Assembly (NCBI RefSeq): GCF_036370855.1
Contig: NC_088102.1
Span: forward strand, 42,197,835 to 42,261,834
Direction: 5' to 3'
DNA length: 64,000 nucleotides
Source of the DNA: Dromaius novaehollandiae
Lineage: Eukaryota; Chordata; Aves; Casuariiformes; Dromaiidae
How positions within the stretch are numbered: position 1 is the first letter of the stretch; every line of letters starts with the position of its first letter. Made by a program: the position numbers and the translations under genes. The notes below the pieces were generated by a model, which saw only the letters and a list, made by a program, of their open reading frames with translations, had not been told where the DNA came from and did no database searches. This document shows positions 48,601-59,133 of this stretch, piece after piece.

Positions 48601-51600
48601 GAGAACTTATTTTCATGGTTCATCTTGCTCTGACAGCATGATTTTTTAAAAAAATGTACTGTAATCAAAGCATAAAAGGGAATATAAAGTGTATGGGAAC
48701 ATAATATGGTTGAGACCTAAAACTTACCAAAGTAAGTGCAACTCCTTCCCTACAGTTTTATTTTACGCAGCTTGTGATATGCTATTGAAACTGTAAGTGA
48801 AATAAAAAGTATGGTCCCTTTTTTCCCACTTGTGCTTTTTTTTCCTTGAGCGTAGTTCTGAGGATCTTGATGTACGCCTTGGTTTTAACCTCTCCAGAGG
48901 AGAACAACAATTTTTGCTCAGAAGGAAAGAAAAATCTTCTAAAGCACTAAAGAAGGTACTGAAGTTGTCAAAAGCACCTTTGAAAAATGAGGTATGAATC
49001 TTCTTTTCCAAAGATATCAGAAAACATGTCTTTGTGATTAGCCTGTAATAGGGGTCAAGGGCTATAGCAGAAAAGTATTATGGTATTGGCAAATTTCAGT
49101 TCAATGCGAATGGACTAATAGAAGCCCATTGTAGGAATGTTTCCCTTTCTTGCATTTCTACTTGTATTTTTATTGTTGTGTCTCATAAGAGAAACTAAAA
49201 ATGAACCACAAGCCACAATGACCACAGGTACATATAGATCATCATTATATACACTACATTATTCATATGTCATGCTTTTCACTATTTTTCATTGCTCTCA
49301 TCCTGTAGGTCCCTACAGTGGCGGTTGTGAGTTCAGGAGGTGGGGTGAGAGCCATGACTGCTTTCTATGGCAACCTGTTAGGACTCCAACAGCTTTTTCT
49401 GTTAGATACCTTGACATATTTGTGTGGCATTTCAGGATCTACTTGGTACGTACAATAGAATTTAATTTGTGGTAACTGTGATTTGATGACCCCTGTAAGT
49501 ACAGCCTTGGGAGTTAATGTTTTCTGATGTATTTGCTCTTATCAATGAGTGTGATTCAGTGGTAAGCCTTTAAACAGCTATCATCACTGTGTTCAGTGGC
49601 TGCTTTTTTGTTTATGAATTTCTTCATATTTCTCAAATATGGCTACAAATTTCTATCTGATCCTGTGCACACCTCTCAGATATATGAAAACTTCCAGCAT
49701 AAATATTACTAGCTGGCCTGTCCGTAAATGCATCTTCTGTAGTACTTGCACTTCTCAGCAGTCTTAAAGAAAGATAAAATTGATGACTAAGAATAATAAT
49801 ATATGTGAGGTAATGTGTAGATGTGAATTGAATCTAAAATCAGTATCCCCAGAGATCCCAGCTTGGCACCTCCCTTATCTCGTTCTGAGGGAGCTGCAAG
49901 GTGAGCCCTTCTGCTGGTCCCCATCATGGGGAGGAAGACATTGAAGTTAAGGATTCCCTTTTGAATCAGGAAAAAAATGAGAGAGACAGACACAAATACA
50001 GGTCGTTATCTAGAGAAGGCACAAATGGAAGCACTGGCAAACTTAATGGTCATGGGTATTTTACAAATGTTTCTGCATACTAAGATGTATTTAGTGAGCT
50101 ACTGAAAACCTGTGTTCTTTAAGAGAACATCACAAGAAAGTCAGTGTTAACTTTGAAGCCAGATAAGTGATTTACAGTAAAACTGATTATGACAGCAAAT
50201 TCCTTTCAAACTTTGTTTACTGCTTTCATTACAAGTTAATGATGGCAGTAAAAAAAACAAACAGCCCCTCAAACAAAAAACTCTCTACACTATTTTGTTC
50301 CAATCACAGTGTAGGGAGGTTATCAATTACTTAGAAGATTATTATCTTGTATGCAAGTTTATTGAAAAATCTGGTGACTGTTGTGCTAGGTGCTTGTGTG
50401 GACTCTACGAAGATTCTCACTGGTCCCACAAAGATCTGCAGGAGGCAATTAGCAGCGCTCGGCAATTTGTGACCAGCAGCAAAGCGAAAGCATTTTCTGC
50501 AGAACAACTGGTGTATTATTTCCAGCAGTTATGGTTGTTAGAGAAGGAAGGATGGAATGTCACCCTGACAGATTTGTGGGGTCTCATAATAGAATATTTT
50601 TTACATCAAAAGGTAATGAGTATCTGTTTGAATTCCTAGGCAACTGTCTCTTAAGTCTTGCAGAAAAGCTGGCTGAAACTTTTTCAGAGATGCAACATTT
50701 GCTTTGCAAAAGAAATAAAAGCCTGAAATATAAGCCAAAATCATAGGAGAATCATAAAATGCTCAGTGTTTTATATGTTTAAAGCTCACATAAAGGCAGC
50801 AAATCTTCATGATGTTTTTGAGATGGAGAAGTATTGTCCCATTTTGCTGATGGGAGAGCTAGGACACAGAGATTGTTACTTGTCTGAGATCATATGCTGC
50901 TCTTCATAAATTTGTCTGTCTTAATACCTAGAGGGACCCTTTTAGGAGACAGTGATACTTTGTTTTCTTTAGTTATCTTAGTCATAGTGATGCCTGTGTC
51001 ATATGGAATCTAACTATTAGCTCTGCTGATAGCCCAAAACTGTGTCAGATATTTTTAAAAAAAGCTGTGGAAAAGTCAGATTGAGATGCTTCACTCTTTG
51101 TGATACCATTTAATTCAATTGCACAGCTGTTGCTTTCTGTGCTCTAGTGCACAAGCTGCCTTCTGAGGAAAATTCATTCAATTATGCATCATGAATAATA
51201 CTTTGAAAAAATTGTAACCTATAGTTTAAGAAGTTAGTTGTGAAATGCAATTTAACTTTTTGTAATTTTTATCAGTTAAGTATTCATCATTTCCTTTGGC
51301 CAGTTCCTTGAAAGCTTTTCTCTTTTATGATATGGCCAGGAAATTAAGTTATTGGGAAGTAAGCTAAAATAACATTTCAGAATGCATTGGCTGTTTTGCA
51401 GTGTCAGTTCATGTGGATATTTTTGTCATGGTAAATGGAACCACCCCATGAAAGAGGGATAAGTTTCTTAATCTATTCCAGGTCAAGTCACATAGATGGC
51501 ACGCTTTAGTTCTCACAAAAGATTGCCTTATGATAGTATGTTTAAGTATACTCTGAGCTGTGAACTTTAGGTAATAAATGATTAGCCACCTCAGTCCTGT

Positions 51601-54600
51601 GATATTTTAAGGACAAGAGGGAACACCAATTTAAAATGATATAGTACATCAAAATGATCGTTTTTCTCGCTGTGACCAGGAGAACCCACGGAGGCTGTCT
51701 GACCAGCAGGCAGCTATGAGGTGGGGACAGAACCCCTACCCCATCTACGCGGCTATCAACGTGAGGCCCAAGGCTGATAGCAGCGTGTTTGCAGGTATTT
51801 ACTTAAAATTTGTAGATAACATTTTCTACCTCACTTTTAAATGTTTGTTGTTGTCCATAGACTAAACTTGCGGTACTGCAATAATTCAGTGTGTTCCTTT
51901 GTCAACCTATAGGGTTGATGAGCAACAGTAATTACAAATTCTTGTTCATTTCTGAACGTCATAAAATCAGGTCCCACTAAAATCAGAGTGGGAGATGTAT
52001 TTGCATTTAATATTTGTCAGTTTTTTGGCCCCCCAAACCAATTTAAATCAAGCAAATTGGCATTCAAAATAAAGTGGTGGCCTGAAACTGTCATCTACTA
52101 AATTATGCTGTTCATCTGTACCAAATAATTCAGTACTTGCTCTTCACCATGTTCTAACCTCCCTAGTAATATCAAAATGCAGGGCTAGTGAGAAAGTCTT
52201 GTGTCTAATTACAGCGCAACTCTGATAAAATAAATCTCTTTTCAAGAAGTAGAATCCATTGCCATAAAAGGTACAGGCCAGGAAATCTTATCTTGTGTTT
52301 TAATTAAGGGATTTAACCCTCACACCGATGTTACCTTTGTCATCAGAGGTTATGAGTAGTTTGTCCTCACTAAATGATTTCCATTGTAATAGGGAAAGAA
52401 TTTAAATCTGAGATAATGATCTTGATTAACTCTTTCCCAGAATGGTGTGAGTTCATACCCTATGAGTTTGGTATTCACAAATATGGAGCTTTTATCCGCA
52501 CAGAAGACTTTGGCAGTAAATTCTTTATGGGGCTGCTACGTGAGAGGCATCCAGAACCCAGGGTTTCCTTTTTGCAAGGTAAGGTCTGGATCATGTGAAA
52601 TGCAACTACTTGATTTGGTAGGGGTTAAAATATATCTTTAAAAATTCAATATATAATTATTCTTAACAGCTTTATGCATTGTTGCCACTACAAGCAATAT
52701 ATATGAAAACTATTTCCAGCTCACTTAATTGAGTAAGGCTTCTCTTTGAATTAGGGTATTAGGTCATCTCCAGATTTGTATCCAGTACACAATAATTCTG
52801 ATGAAAGGAAGATGAGTTTGTTTCATAAGCAAAAGAGAGTTAGTACTTGGAATGTCCTTACTGTCATGAATTTCCTTATTTTTCTTTTTTTCAGGAGTAT
52901 GGTCAAGTGCATTTGCTACAAACCTAGAGGAAATTTGGAAAGAGGTGGTTTCATCAAAAGTGGGCTTTCTGGAATCTCTGAAAGCTGCCATAAAAAGCTC
53001 ACGTAAAGATTCTTAAAATCTTATGAAAAAGCCATGAACTGTTCTCTTTATTCCAGCAAGTAGTCTGTTGTCATAGCACAACAGTATGCACCAAAGAAGA
53101 TATAGGAGGGATTTAAAAGAACTGCCCACTCGATAGCTAGTTTAGTTTTATTTATAGGAGGTAATAGTATAAGCTAACACTGATGAGAAGTATAGAGCAA
53201 TACAACTCATACTCCAAGGATATATTGCTCATGTACAAATGAAAACTAAAAGTGGCCAATGCTATCGCTATAAATGCTTAAAAAGGCTGTATTTACTGAA
53301 CTATAATGGAGTCAGGATTGTGTAGCAATCCATGTTTTTAACATTTTAAGCTTGGATAATATCTATCCACAGTCCCACCAGGCTCAAATCCTGCAGTGTC
53401 CATGGTAGAAATATTCTTAGTTTAAATCCATACCACAAACTATGCTGTAACCAAATTTTAAGCAACTGGTTCTGGATTAGACTTCCACAGGCAAATGATA
53501 TGTGGAGACTGAATACCCCTCTCTTTGAAAGCATTACCCAATATTACTGTCATAAAGGCTGTCCCCATTGCGTCTATAATCCCAGGTGTTGTGGGGGGAG
53601 AGCAAAATGATCAGTGGATTGTGAATTTGTCTTGAACCTTGTGTGTCGTTTTTGCAGGTGAGACTTGGGGACATCAATATCCAGATACTTCCAACTTTGA
53701 GACTCGGATGGTTATGCCAGAAGGAGCTATTTCAAGTTTATTTCAAGATTTCTCTAAGTATCGCTTTTTCTCTGGACAAAATGTGAACTATATGCGTGGA
53801 CTATACCTTCATAAGGACTACTTGAAAGCCAAGGAGTTTGTGGCTTGGAAGGGTATGTAACACAGTATGAGCAGAAAACAAGGGATTCAGGACAGTAAGG
53901 AAGAGAAGGTTAGCAGCTGGTAATAGTACATGTATGCATCATCCAAGAGTGTTCATGTGAAATCCTGATAAAATGGAACAGAGTGGCCATAAAGGAAACT
54001 CTTCCAACTGTAACTATCATCTTAAACATGTTTTTAAAAAATTAGTCTTTTATCACTAGTGTTGTGGAAGCACTATATCTATGAATAAAGTAAGTGAAAG
54101 CACGAAGAAAAAACACACAGTTCAAATTCTGGCTTTATTTACATCTATGAAACCATCTTCATAGTGTTGTCTTATTGCAAGTGAAAACAGAATTTGAGCA
54201 TATTTCGAGTGAAAGCACCCTCATCCTATTCATTATTGGAAATCATATGTGAAGGTTATCTGCTTTCATTAAAAGTTGGCTTTTTGTTCCTGGCGCGTAA
54301 ATTGATGCTTAAGAGAGCCTGACTTCCTCTGCGGAGAAGTCACTTGATATTTCCCCTTTAGTTTTCCAGAATGATGTGAGGATGTAATAAATGAGCTACT
54401 CAAATACTACGCTATAAATTCCATAAAAATCCTGTAAGGAAACAAGCATTATACTGCTTTTTCTTCCTTGTTTATTGAACGTCTGCACTGGAGTTGTCTT
54501 AATTCAGTTTTGTGGTGCGAATATAGGAATGTCATAGTTTTTAACATTTGTCATGAACATATTGCATTGTTTCACTTTTGTTCTAACTGCAGGGAAAGTA

Positions 54601-57473
54601 TTTTGCGTTCTTTCAGGTACTCAACTGGATGCACTCCCCAACCATTTAACACCTATGGAGGATAACCTGTATCTGATAGATGGGAGTTTTTCTATCAATT
54701 CTCCTTTTCCTTTGGTGCTTCATCAAGAAAGAGATGTAGATGTTATCCTGTCTTTCAACTACTCTTGGGAAGCCCCATTTGAGGTGAGAAACAACTGAGC
54801 AGTTGCACAAAGATGTGTGCTCTATCTGGGGGACACAATGTGAGGAGGAGAGATATTTGTTTTCCTCTGGCTGTTTGGTGATTTTTGGCAGTTTCAGCTC
54901 ATTTCTCCATATACACAATTAATTAATAGTCTTCATATGAAACTGCTGTGTCATTTCTTCAAAATGTCCCCTGAGGGAACATTAAATCAATGTTCTGTAT
55001 ACTAAGTACTCCAGATGCTGTTAGCAGTTTAAAAATACATGAAGGGACCATTTCTAAGCAGACTTTTTGTGTCAGTGCTATCACTGCACTCTAATGTGTA
55101 CAAAGTTGCATATTATACCAATGGCATAAAAATAACATTGTAAAATAACACATATCATAACAAATGTTTTTTCATTGCATTACCTATGTAAACAGTTGAA
55201 TCCCTTTCTATCTTAAATTTAGTTTAGGATAAAACTGTAAACATGCAGATTATTGGCACAATTAGGCGAAGATCTAGTATTATAGCACAAAGATCTCTCT
55301 CTCTTGAGCTAAACAAAAGATTTCTGAAGGCAGTGGCCAGTAGTGTGTCAGTGTTAGTAAACTTAGTAAAATGGCTATCAGACCTGGGGTAATGGTCGCT
55401 TTGGCACAGCGAAGGAAAATGAGTTTGTATGTATTGACACTTGTTGCAGTAGTACCTAAAGCATCAGGCTAAGGCTCAACTGTCCTGTGAAGATAACCTC
55501 TTCTCAGCTGTCTTCTAAATCTGGTTGTAGCAATTGCAAGACTTTAGGGTTTCTGGCACCGAGCACTTTCAGAGACCTGGGCTTTATTCGGCTCTCTAGA
55601 GAACAGAAATTACTAAAAATCTTTATTATCTTATTGTAGTCTCATTCAATGCAGAAAAGGACTTTTCTTCCCTCTGAGTTCAGGTGCTCCATAAAACTGA
55701 GAAATACTGTGAAGAACGGGAAATCCCCTTTCCCACATATTGTCGTCAGTGAAAAGGATAAGCAGAATCCCAAAGAGTGCTATATGTTTATAGATGCTGA
55801 GAATCCAAAGGCTCCCATAGTACTTCATTTCCCACTAGTGAATGACACCTTCCAGAAATGCAAGGCGCCAGGTAAAGGAGCATGTCAGAGACCGTGTGAT
55901 GCTGCATCTGCTGCATAGTTACCGCCCACACAACCACCAATCCACTACAGGGATTGGCCCTTCGGGGGCTACAAAAAAAAGGGGGATTCATAAGAAAGAC
56001 TGGATCTAGAGTGCCAGAATATCTGTAATTAGTGGCTTAAGAAAATTTCCTGTGCTGCTTAAAGCTATTATGTACATTACGAAAGGCGCAGTTGTTAAGA
56101 CTTGGGTTTTAAACACAATTAAACAGTCAGAGTAGACTGAGTCTCTTATGTGATGGCAAGAGTTAAGATATTTAACAAATCATTAAGATGTATAACAAAT
56201 GAACAAAAACAGAGCATCTGTGGTTTTGTGGGATGCATCATATATGACTGCAATTTTTTAAGATGGACAGTCTGTTTTCTTTGGTTGTTTCATAGGTTTC
56301 ACAATAAATCTGTTAAGAAAAGTAAAGCTAGACAGTTAATGGGACATACGATGTCACATACTGATAGTGCGCCCTCAAATTGAGGAGGAGTGTATTAAGT
56401 ATGATTCCCAATACTAGTCAGTATCTTAATGATTTAATAAAGAATATATTTTATGGGTGACACGAAACTGGGAGGAGTTGTGAGCAGCTTGAAGAGCAGG
56501 GCAGCTAATCAAAATGATTATATTAAGCTGAAGAGACAATCTGAAATCAACAAGATGACATTCAATAGAGGCAAGTGCAAAATACCACATCCAGGAAGGA
56601 GAAAATAAATGCACAGAGAGAAAATGTGATAAAACAGAAGAATAACCTGTGAATTACAGTAGGTCAAAACTGAATGTAGTTCAATGTGATGCTATTGCAA
56701 AATGGCAAGCCTCATATTTGAAGGTGTATACCGGGAAAATCATATTTCAAATAAAAAGGAAATTATTTTTATTTACTTGTCACTGCTGACCTCTGAGCTT
56801 GAGCTTTCTTTTTTTCTGTTCTTTAGAAAAGATGCAAACAGGAGATGAAGAATAGGAATAAAAAGAGGATTAGAATACCTGTAAGGAAAGATTGAAGGAA
56901 TTGGGTTTATCTGGGCTAAAAATAAATGTGGTACCATTTTAAACAAAGGTGTTTGTATTGGCTGTAGAAATAGGGACCATTTTTTAAGGCTTATTTATCC
57001 CCCATGACTGGAGTGTATGAGAAAAATGTATCCATTTAATCTCATTAAAAACTTATCTGCCCATGCTAACAAATCAAAAAAGCCAAATTTTTAGACCTGT
57101 TTGGTGCCAATTAATGTCTTCAGTAGCTGTACGTATTTACCAGTAGCACATACAGACTTATGATAAAGTAGAGATATGCAGAGGAGAGAATATCTGCATT
57201 TTCTTATGCATATGTTGCAACAAGGAATATTGTCATCTGTCTTTTCTCTTTGCAGGGGTAGTACGTAAGACAGAAGAAGAGAAATCATCTGGAAAATTTG
57301 CTGTTGATGGGAAAACATCTCCTTATTATACTATGAATTTCACTTATCAACCTGCTGAATTTGATCAGCTGCTGGAGCTGTGTCGCTACAACATTGTGAA
57401 CAATAAGGATGCAATTTTTAAAGCTCTTGCTTTGGGAATGAAAAGAAGAGCACAAAAGAGCAAAGGGGAATAA
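36563..57473 (+). CDS. PLA2G4F: PLA2G4F-like cytosolic phospholipase A2, tandem copy 2, with a one-base frameshift
   Basis: The second unit has the same 20 coding exons: 36563-36664, 37636-37708, 38647-38783, 39620-39748, 41607-41656, 42174-42216, 42963-43029, 44242-44411, 45865-45978, 47530-47567, 48856-48991, 49309-49445, 50390-50612, 51680-51794, 52441-52578, 52895-53002, 53658-53852, 54617-54783, 55684-55871 and 57256-57473. Exon sizes equal those of copy 1 except exons 1, 5, 19 and 20. The lipase domain keeps Ser395 (GISGST) and Asp680 (IDGS), but the glycine loop reads SSGGGVR and C2 loop acids are changed (N63; no acid where copy 1 has D126). Exon 19 is 188 nt instead of 187: one extra base in the C-run at 55725-55728 shifts the frame to TGA at 55750-55752, giving 736 residues and removing about the last 110. 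All other exons are open, so this is either a very recent pseudogenising change or a sequencing/assembly error. The start at 36563 aligns with the human N-terminus; a second in-frame ATG is at 36602. Confidence 0.9.
37636..37708 (+). CDS. PLA2G4F: Copy 2 coding exon 2: start of C2 domain
   Basis: Residues 35-59 ([20 protein letters not shown], then GLDL with D57). It is 73 nt, the same as copy 1. Confidence 0.95.
38647..38783 (+). CDS. PLA2G4F: Copy 2 coding exon 3: C2 core with Asp to Asn change
   Basis: Residues 59-104. SKANCYVAV has N63 where copy 1 and the human protein have Asp; CSDPEWNET follows. It is 137 nt. Confidence 0.95.
39620..39748 (+). CDS. PLA2G4F: Copy 2 coding exon 4: C2 loop 3
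   Basis: Residues 105-147 ([20 protein letters not shown]). D113 is kept but the later loop-3 acid of copy 1 is absent. It is 129 nt. Confidence 0.94.
41607..41656 (+). CDS. PLA2G4F: Copy 2 coding exon 5
   Basis: Residues 148-164 ([16 protein letters not shown]). It is 50 nt, three codons longer than in copy 1, after TGTTTCCAG. Confidence 0.9.
42174..42216 (+). CDS. PLA2G4F: Copy 2 coding exon 6 (NGVLV)
   Basis: Residues 164-178 ([14 protein letters not shown]), 43 nt. Confidence 0.92.
42963..43029 (+). CDS. PLA2G4F: Copy 2 coding exon 7 (HPCL)
   Basis: Residues 179-201 ([20 protein letters not shown]). It is 67 nt, the same length and phase as copy 1, with donor GTAAGT. Confidence 0.9.
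43390..43990. repeat. G-rich, T/G-dominated minisatellite in intron 7 of copy 2
   Basis: About 600 bases of irregular GTGTGG/GGGTGTG/TAGTGTG units, almost without C on the + strand. It is degenerate rather than a clean microsatellite and becomes AT-rich at the right end (TATATATACACACATG). It creates long false Thr/His/Pro frames on the minus strand. The many GGG clusters on the transcribed sense strand could form G-quadruplexes in the pre-mRNA. Confidence 0.95.
44242..44411 (+). CDS. PLA2G4F: Copy 2 coding exon 8
   Basis: Residues 201-257 ([36 protein letters not shown]). It is 170 nt, as in copy 1, with donor GAG|GTGAGA. Confidence 0.92.
45865..45978 (+). CDS. PLA2G4F: Copy 2 coding exon 9
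   Basis: Residues 258-295 ([20 protein letters not shown], then LPRGQELEF). The acceptor GCCTTGAAG was picked from several AGs because it gives the 114-nt length of copy 1. Confidence 0.82.
45979..47529 (+). other. Intron 9 of copy 2
   Basis: A 1.55-kb intron. TTTCCACATATAG occurs twice (from 46660 and 46684) and TAGCTTCACCAA twice (from 46669 and 46710), a small local duplication. Nothing else was recognised. Confidence 0.7.
47530..47567 (+). CDS. PLA2G4F: Copy 2 coding exon 10
   Basis: A 38-nt micro-exon, residues 296-308 ([13 protein letters not shown]). Confidence 0.92.
48856..48991 (+). CDS. PLA2G4F: Copy 2 coding exon 11
   Basis: Residues 308-353 ([20 protein letters not shown], then RRKEK), 136 nt. 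Confidence 0.95.
49309..49445 (+). CDS. PLA2G4F: Copy 2 coding exon 12: catalytic serine
   Basis: Residues 354-399 with SSGGGVR (361-367) and GISGST (Ser395). Compared with copy 1, 33 of 46 residues are identical by hand count. Confidence 0.97.
50390..50612 (+). CDS. PLA2G4F: Copy 2 coding exon 13
   Basis: Residues 399-473 ([20 protein letters not shown] to [13 protein letters not shown]). It is 223 nt, like copy 1. Confidence 0.96.
51680..51794 (+). CDS. PLA2G4F: Copy 2 coding exon 14
   Basis: Residues 474-512 ([20 protein letters not shown], then AINVRPK), 115 nt. Confidence 0.96.
52441..52578 (+). CDS. PLA2G4F: Copy 2 coding exon 15
   Basis: Residues 512-558 ([20 protein letters not shown] to [12 protein letters not shown]), 138 nt. 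Confidence 0.97.
52895..53002 (+). CDS. PLA2G4F: Copy 2 coding exon 16
   Basis: Residues 558-594 ([18 protein letters not shown], then [13 protein letters not shown]). It is 108 nt with donor C|GTAAAG. Confidence 0.93.
53658..53852 (+). CDS. PLA2G4F: Copy 2 coding exon 17
   Basis: Residues 594-659 ([20 protein letters not shown] to [17 protein letters not shown]), 195 nt. Confidence 0.96.
54617..54783 (+). CDS. PLA2G4F: Copy 2 coding exon 18: catalytic aspartate
   Basis: Residues 659-714. [18 protein letters not shown] carries Asp680. It is 167 nt with donor GAG|GTGAGA. Confidence 0.97.
55684..55871 (+). pseudogene. PLA2G4F: Copy 2 coding exon 19 with one-base insertion
   Basis: The first half reads [11 protein letters not shown] in the exon-18 frame, then runs to TGA at 55750. 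From about 55735 the homology ([20 protein letters not shown]) continues one base out of frame. Length is 188 nt against 187 in copy 1, and flanking splice sites are normal. The break lies in CCCCTTTCCC (55725-55734), a homopolymer setting where a base-call error is possible. Confidence 0.93.
56400..56960 (+). mobile_element. Degraded CR1-like LINE coding remnant, sense
   Basis: Conceptual + strand pieces read DTKLGGVV, then [10 protein letters not shown] with HPGR, then ERLKELGL further on. They lie in the order and spacing of the CR1 reverse-transcriptase protein (ADDTKL..., FNK.KC..LHLGR, RLRELGL). The sequence is heavily mutated, with indels. It lies in intron 19 of copy 2. Confidence 0.5.
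57256..57473 (+). CDS. PLA2G4F: Copy 2 coding exon 20: C-terminus
   Basis: An open exon in phase with a corrected exon 19 ([40 protein letters not shown], basic end KRRAQKSK), with TAA at 57471-57473. If the insertion upstream is real, this exon is no longer translated. Confidence 0.94.
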
Positions 57474-57750
57474 GGGTCTTTTGATTGTACTGTGAATGGT
57501 TGTAGGGTGTTGAGTGAATGGCATCAGGCAGGAATATTTGATGCTAAAAGGATCTGAAAGTAGCTGGCAGTTTTGCTCTGTAGTTTCTCAAATGCAGGAT
57601 CTGTTAGTAGATTACAGGAACTAGGTGGTTCTTGATGAAGTGTATGAACTAAACTTAAATAATGACATGAAAATGTCTGTGTGGATGTCCGATTTACTAA
57701 ACTTTTGTGCAATATATGAACAAATGAGATTAAAGCAGTGATGGTTTTTA
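57474..57750 (+). other. 3' UTR of copy 2
   Basis: Noncoding, ending at a candidate ATTAAA (57729) about 255 bases after the stop. The right end is an estimate. Confidence 0.6.
57729..57734 (+). terminator. Poly(A) signal ATTAAA, copy 2
   Basis: ATTAAA with TGATGGTTTTT just downstream, the first such signal after the stop. Confidence 0.5.
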
Positions 57751-59090
57751 GTCATTCAGCTGCACATAGATATAAACAAATCTCTAGTGTTCCAGTTGCA
57801 TGAAGCAGTTAGTTTTTCTCTCTATGAAATAGTGTTAAGGTGGCATCAAGATGTGCTAGGATAGGTGATAAAGGGGTATATATACTCGGACAAGACAGGT
57901 TTGTGTTTTCTTTAGGGCTCTGTGTAGTTTAATTTTGGAGGCTTTTTTTTGTTAAATATCTAATAGGATATTAGTTGGAAAAAAAAGTTTTTTTTGGTGG
58001 GATCCTCATTGCTTTTATTATACCCACTCACTAGGTAAATAGGTGAAGTTAATACAAGTCTGTTAACATGTGCTGAAACTATGCACCATTTTGCCATGCT
58101 ACTTTGCCATGCCACATCTTAAAAAATTGTATGGTAGCTGAAGACCTTGTATTCACCACCCTGAAAAGTGGCTCTCTCTGTGATTTTGAAAAAGACCAAA
58201 ACCACCTCATTTCGATTGGAGTGCTTTTTAGTACATTTTTCTTTTATAAAAATAAAATAGATTATGAAGAGGAATACAAGGATTTTTTCTGGTTCTTTGA
58301 TGCTTTAAGACGTTTTTTTGAGGAAGAGTGTACATAGCAGAAATGGTGAAAACTGGGCAGAAAGTGCTGTCAGAAACACTGCATAAGCAAACTGAAAAAT
58401 GTTTTGTTGTTAGTTTTGTTCTAGCTTAGTGGTTCTTGGCGTTATTTGTAACTAAAGCAGGTGCGGTTTTTTTTGGGTCAACCCTCCACATGAGAAACAG
58501 CAAAAGATCTGTCTTTACTTCAGGGCCAGAGAGAGGTTAGGAAATAGAATAAGAGGAAGTCTGTGCTGTGAAGAGCAAGTGATGGCTTGAAATAGGAAGA
58601 AGAAAAGCAGATGGACGCAAATCTGCCACTTGTGCTCTGGCAGTAGTGCCTAGACTTGCTAACATGCAAAACTGAGGCCTGATGTTTCCATCTGCATATG
58701 ACCTTCAAAGGCTGGTCAGAGCTGTCTGAATGATGAGCCCTATGTGTATGAGCCTGTCAGTGCTAGAACAGCACTTTTTAATCTTCCATTCGGTTATCAA
58801 AAAACGTAAGATTAACTAAATCTCTGCTACTGAAGACCTGAGCAAGTGTTAGGCAATCAAGGGCTTCAGTTCATTAATGAGATCTCTGCAAATGGCAGTG
58901 CTGCCTGGCTTTATTATGTTTCATCAGTGCTTAGGTTCCTGTAAAGCTCATTCTGGTTAAAACTTCACTCCATGGAGGACAATTCTTACATTTTTAAAAA
59001 AGTGAATAAGAAAGTGAATAAAAATGATACACGCGATTATATTACACTCAGCTACTTGTGAAAATCATTTTTTTTTTTTTCTTTCTGCAG
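57751..59090. other. Intergenic region before the third cPLA2 unit
   Basis: I looked for C2-domain exons (SKAD.YV, PEWNE, LYD.D) here and found none. A 77-codon frame at 58104-58337 has no family match. Confidence 0.6.
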
Positions 59091-59133
59091 TTTGGATCAT
59101 CCTCAAACTCTCATCACAAATGGTGTGCTTGTG
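59091..59133 (+). pseudogene. Third unit, exon-6 counterpart
   Basis: A 43-nt open exon with the same length and phase as exon 6 of both main copies, ending ITNGVLV|GTAAAG. Confidence 0.8.

Noticed and set aside
58104-58337. Acidic frame (EEEYKDFF) that might be exon 5 of the third unit
   Set aside because: No acceptor or GTGAG-type donor at the right place, and similarity is limited to a few acidic residues.
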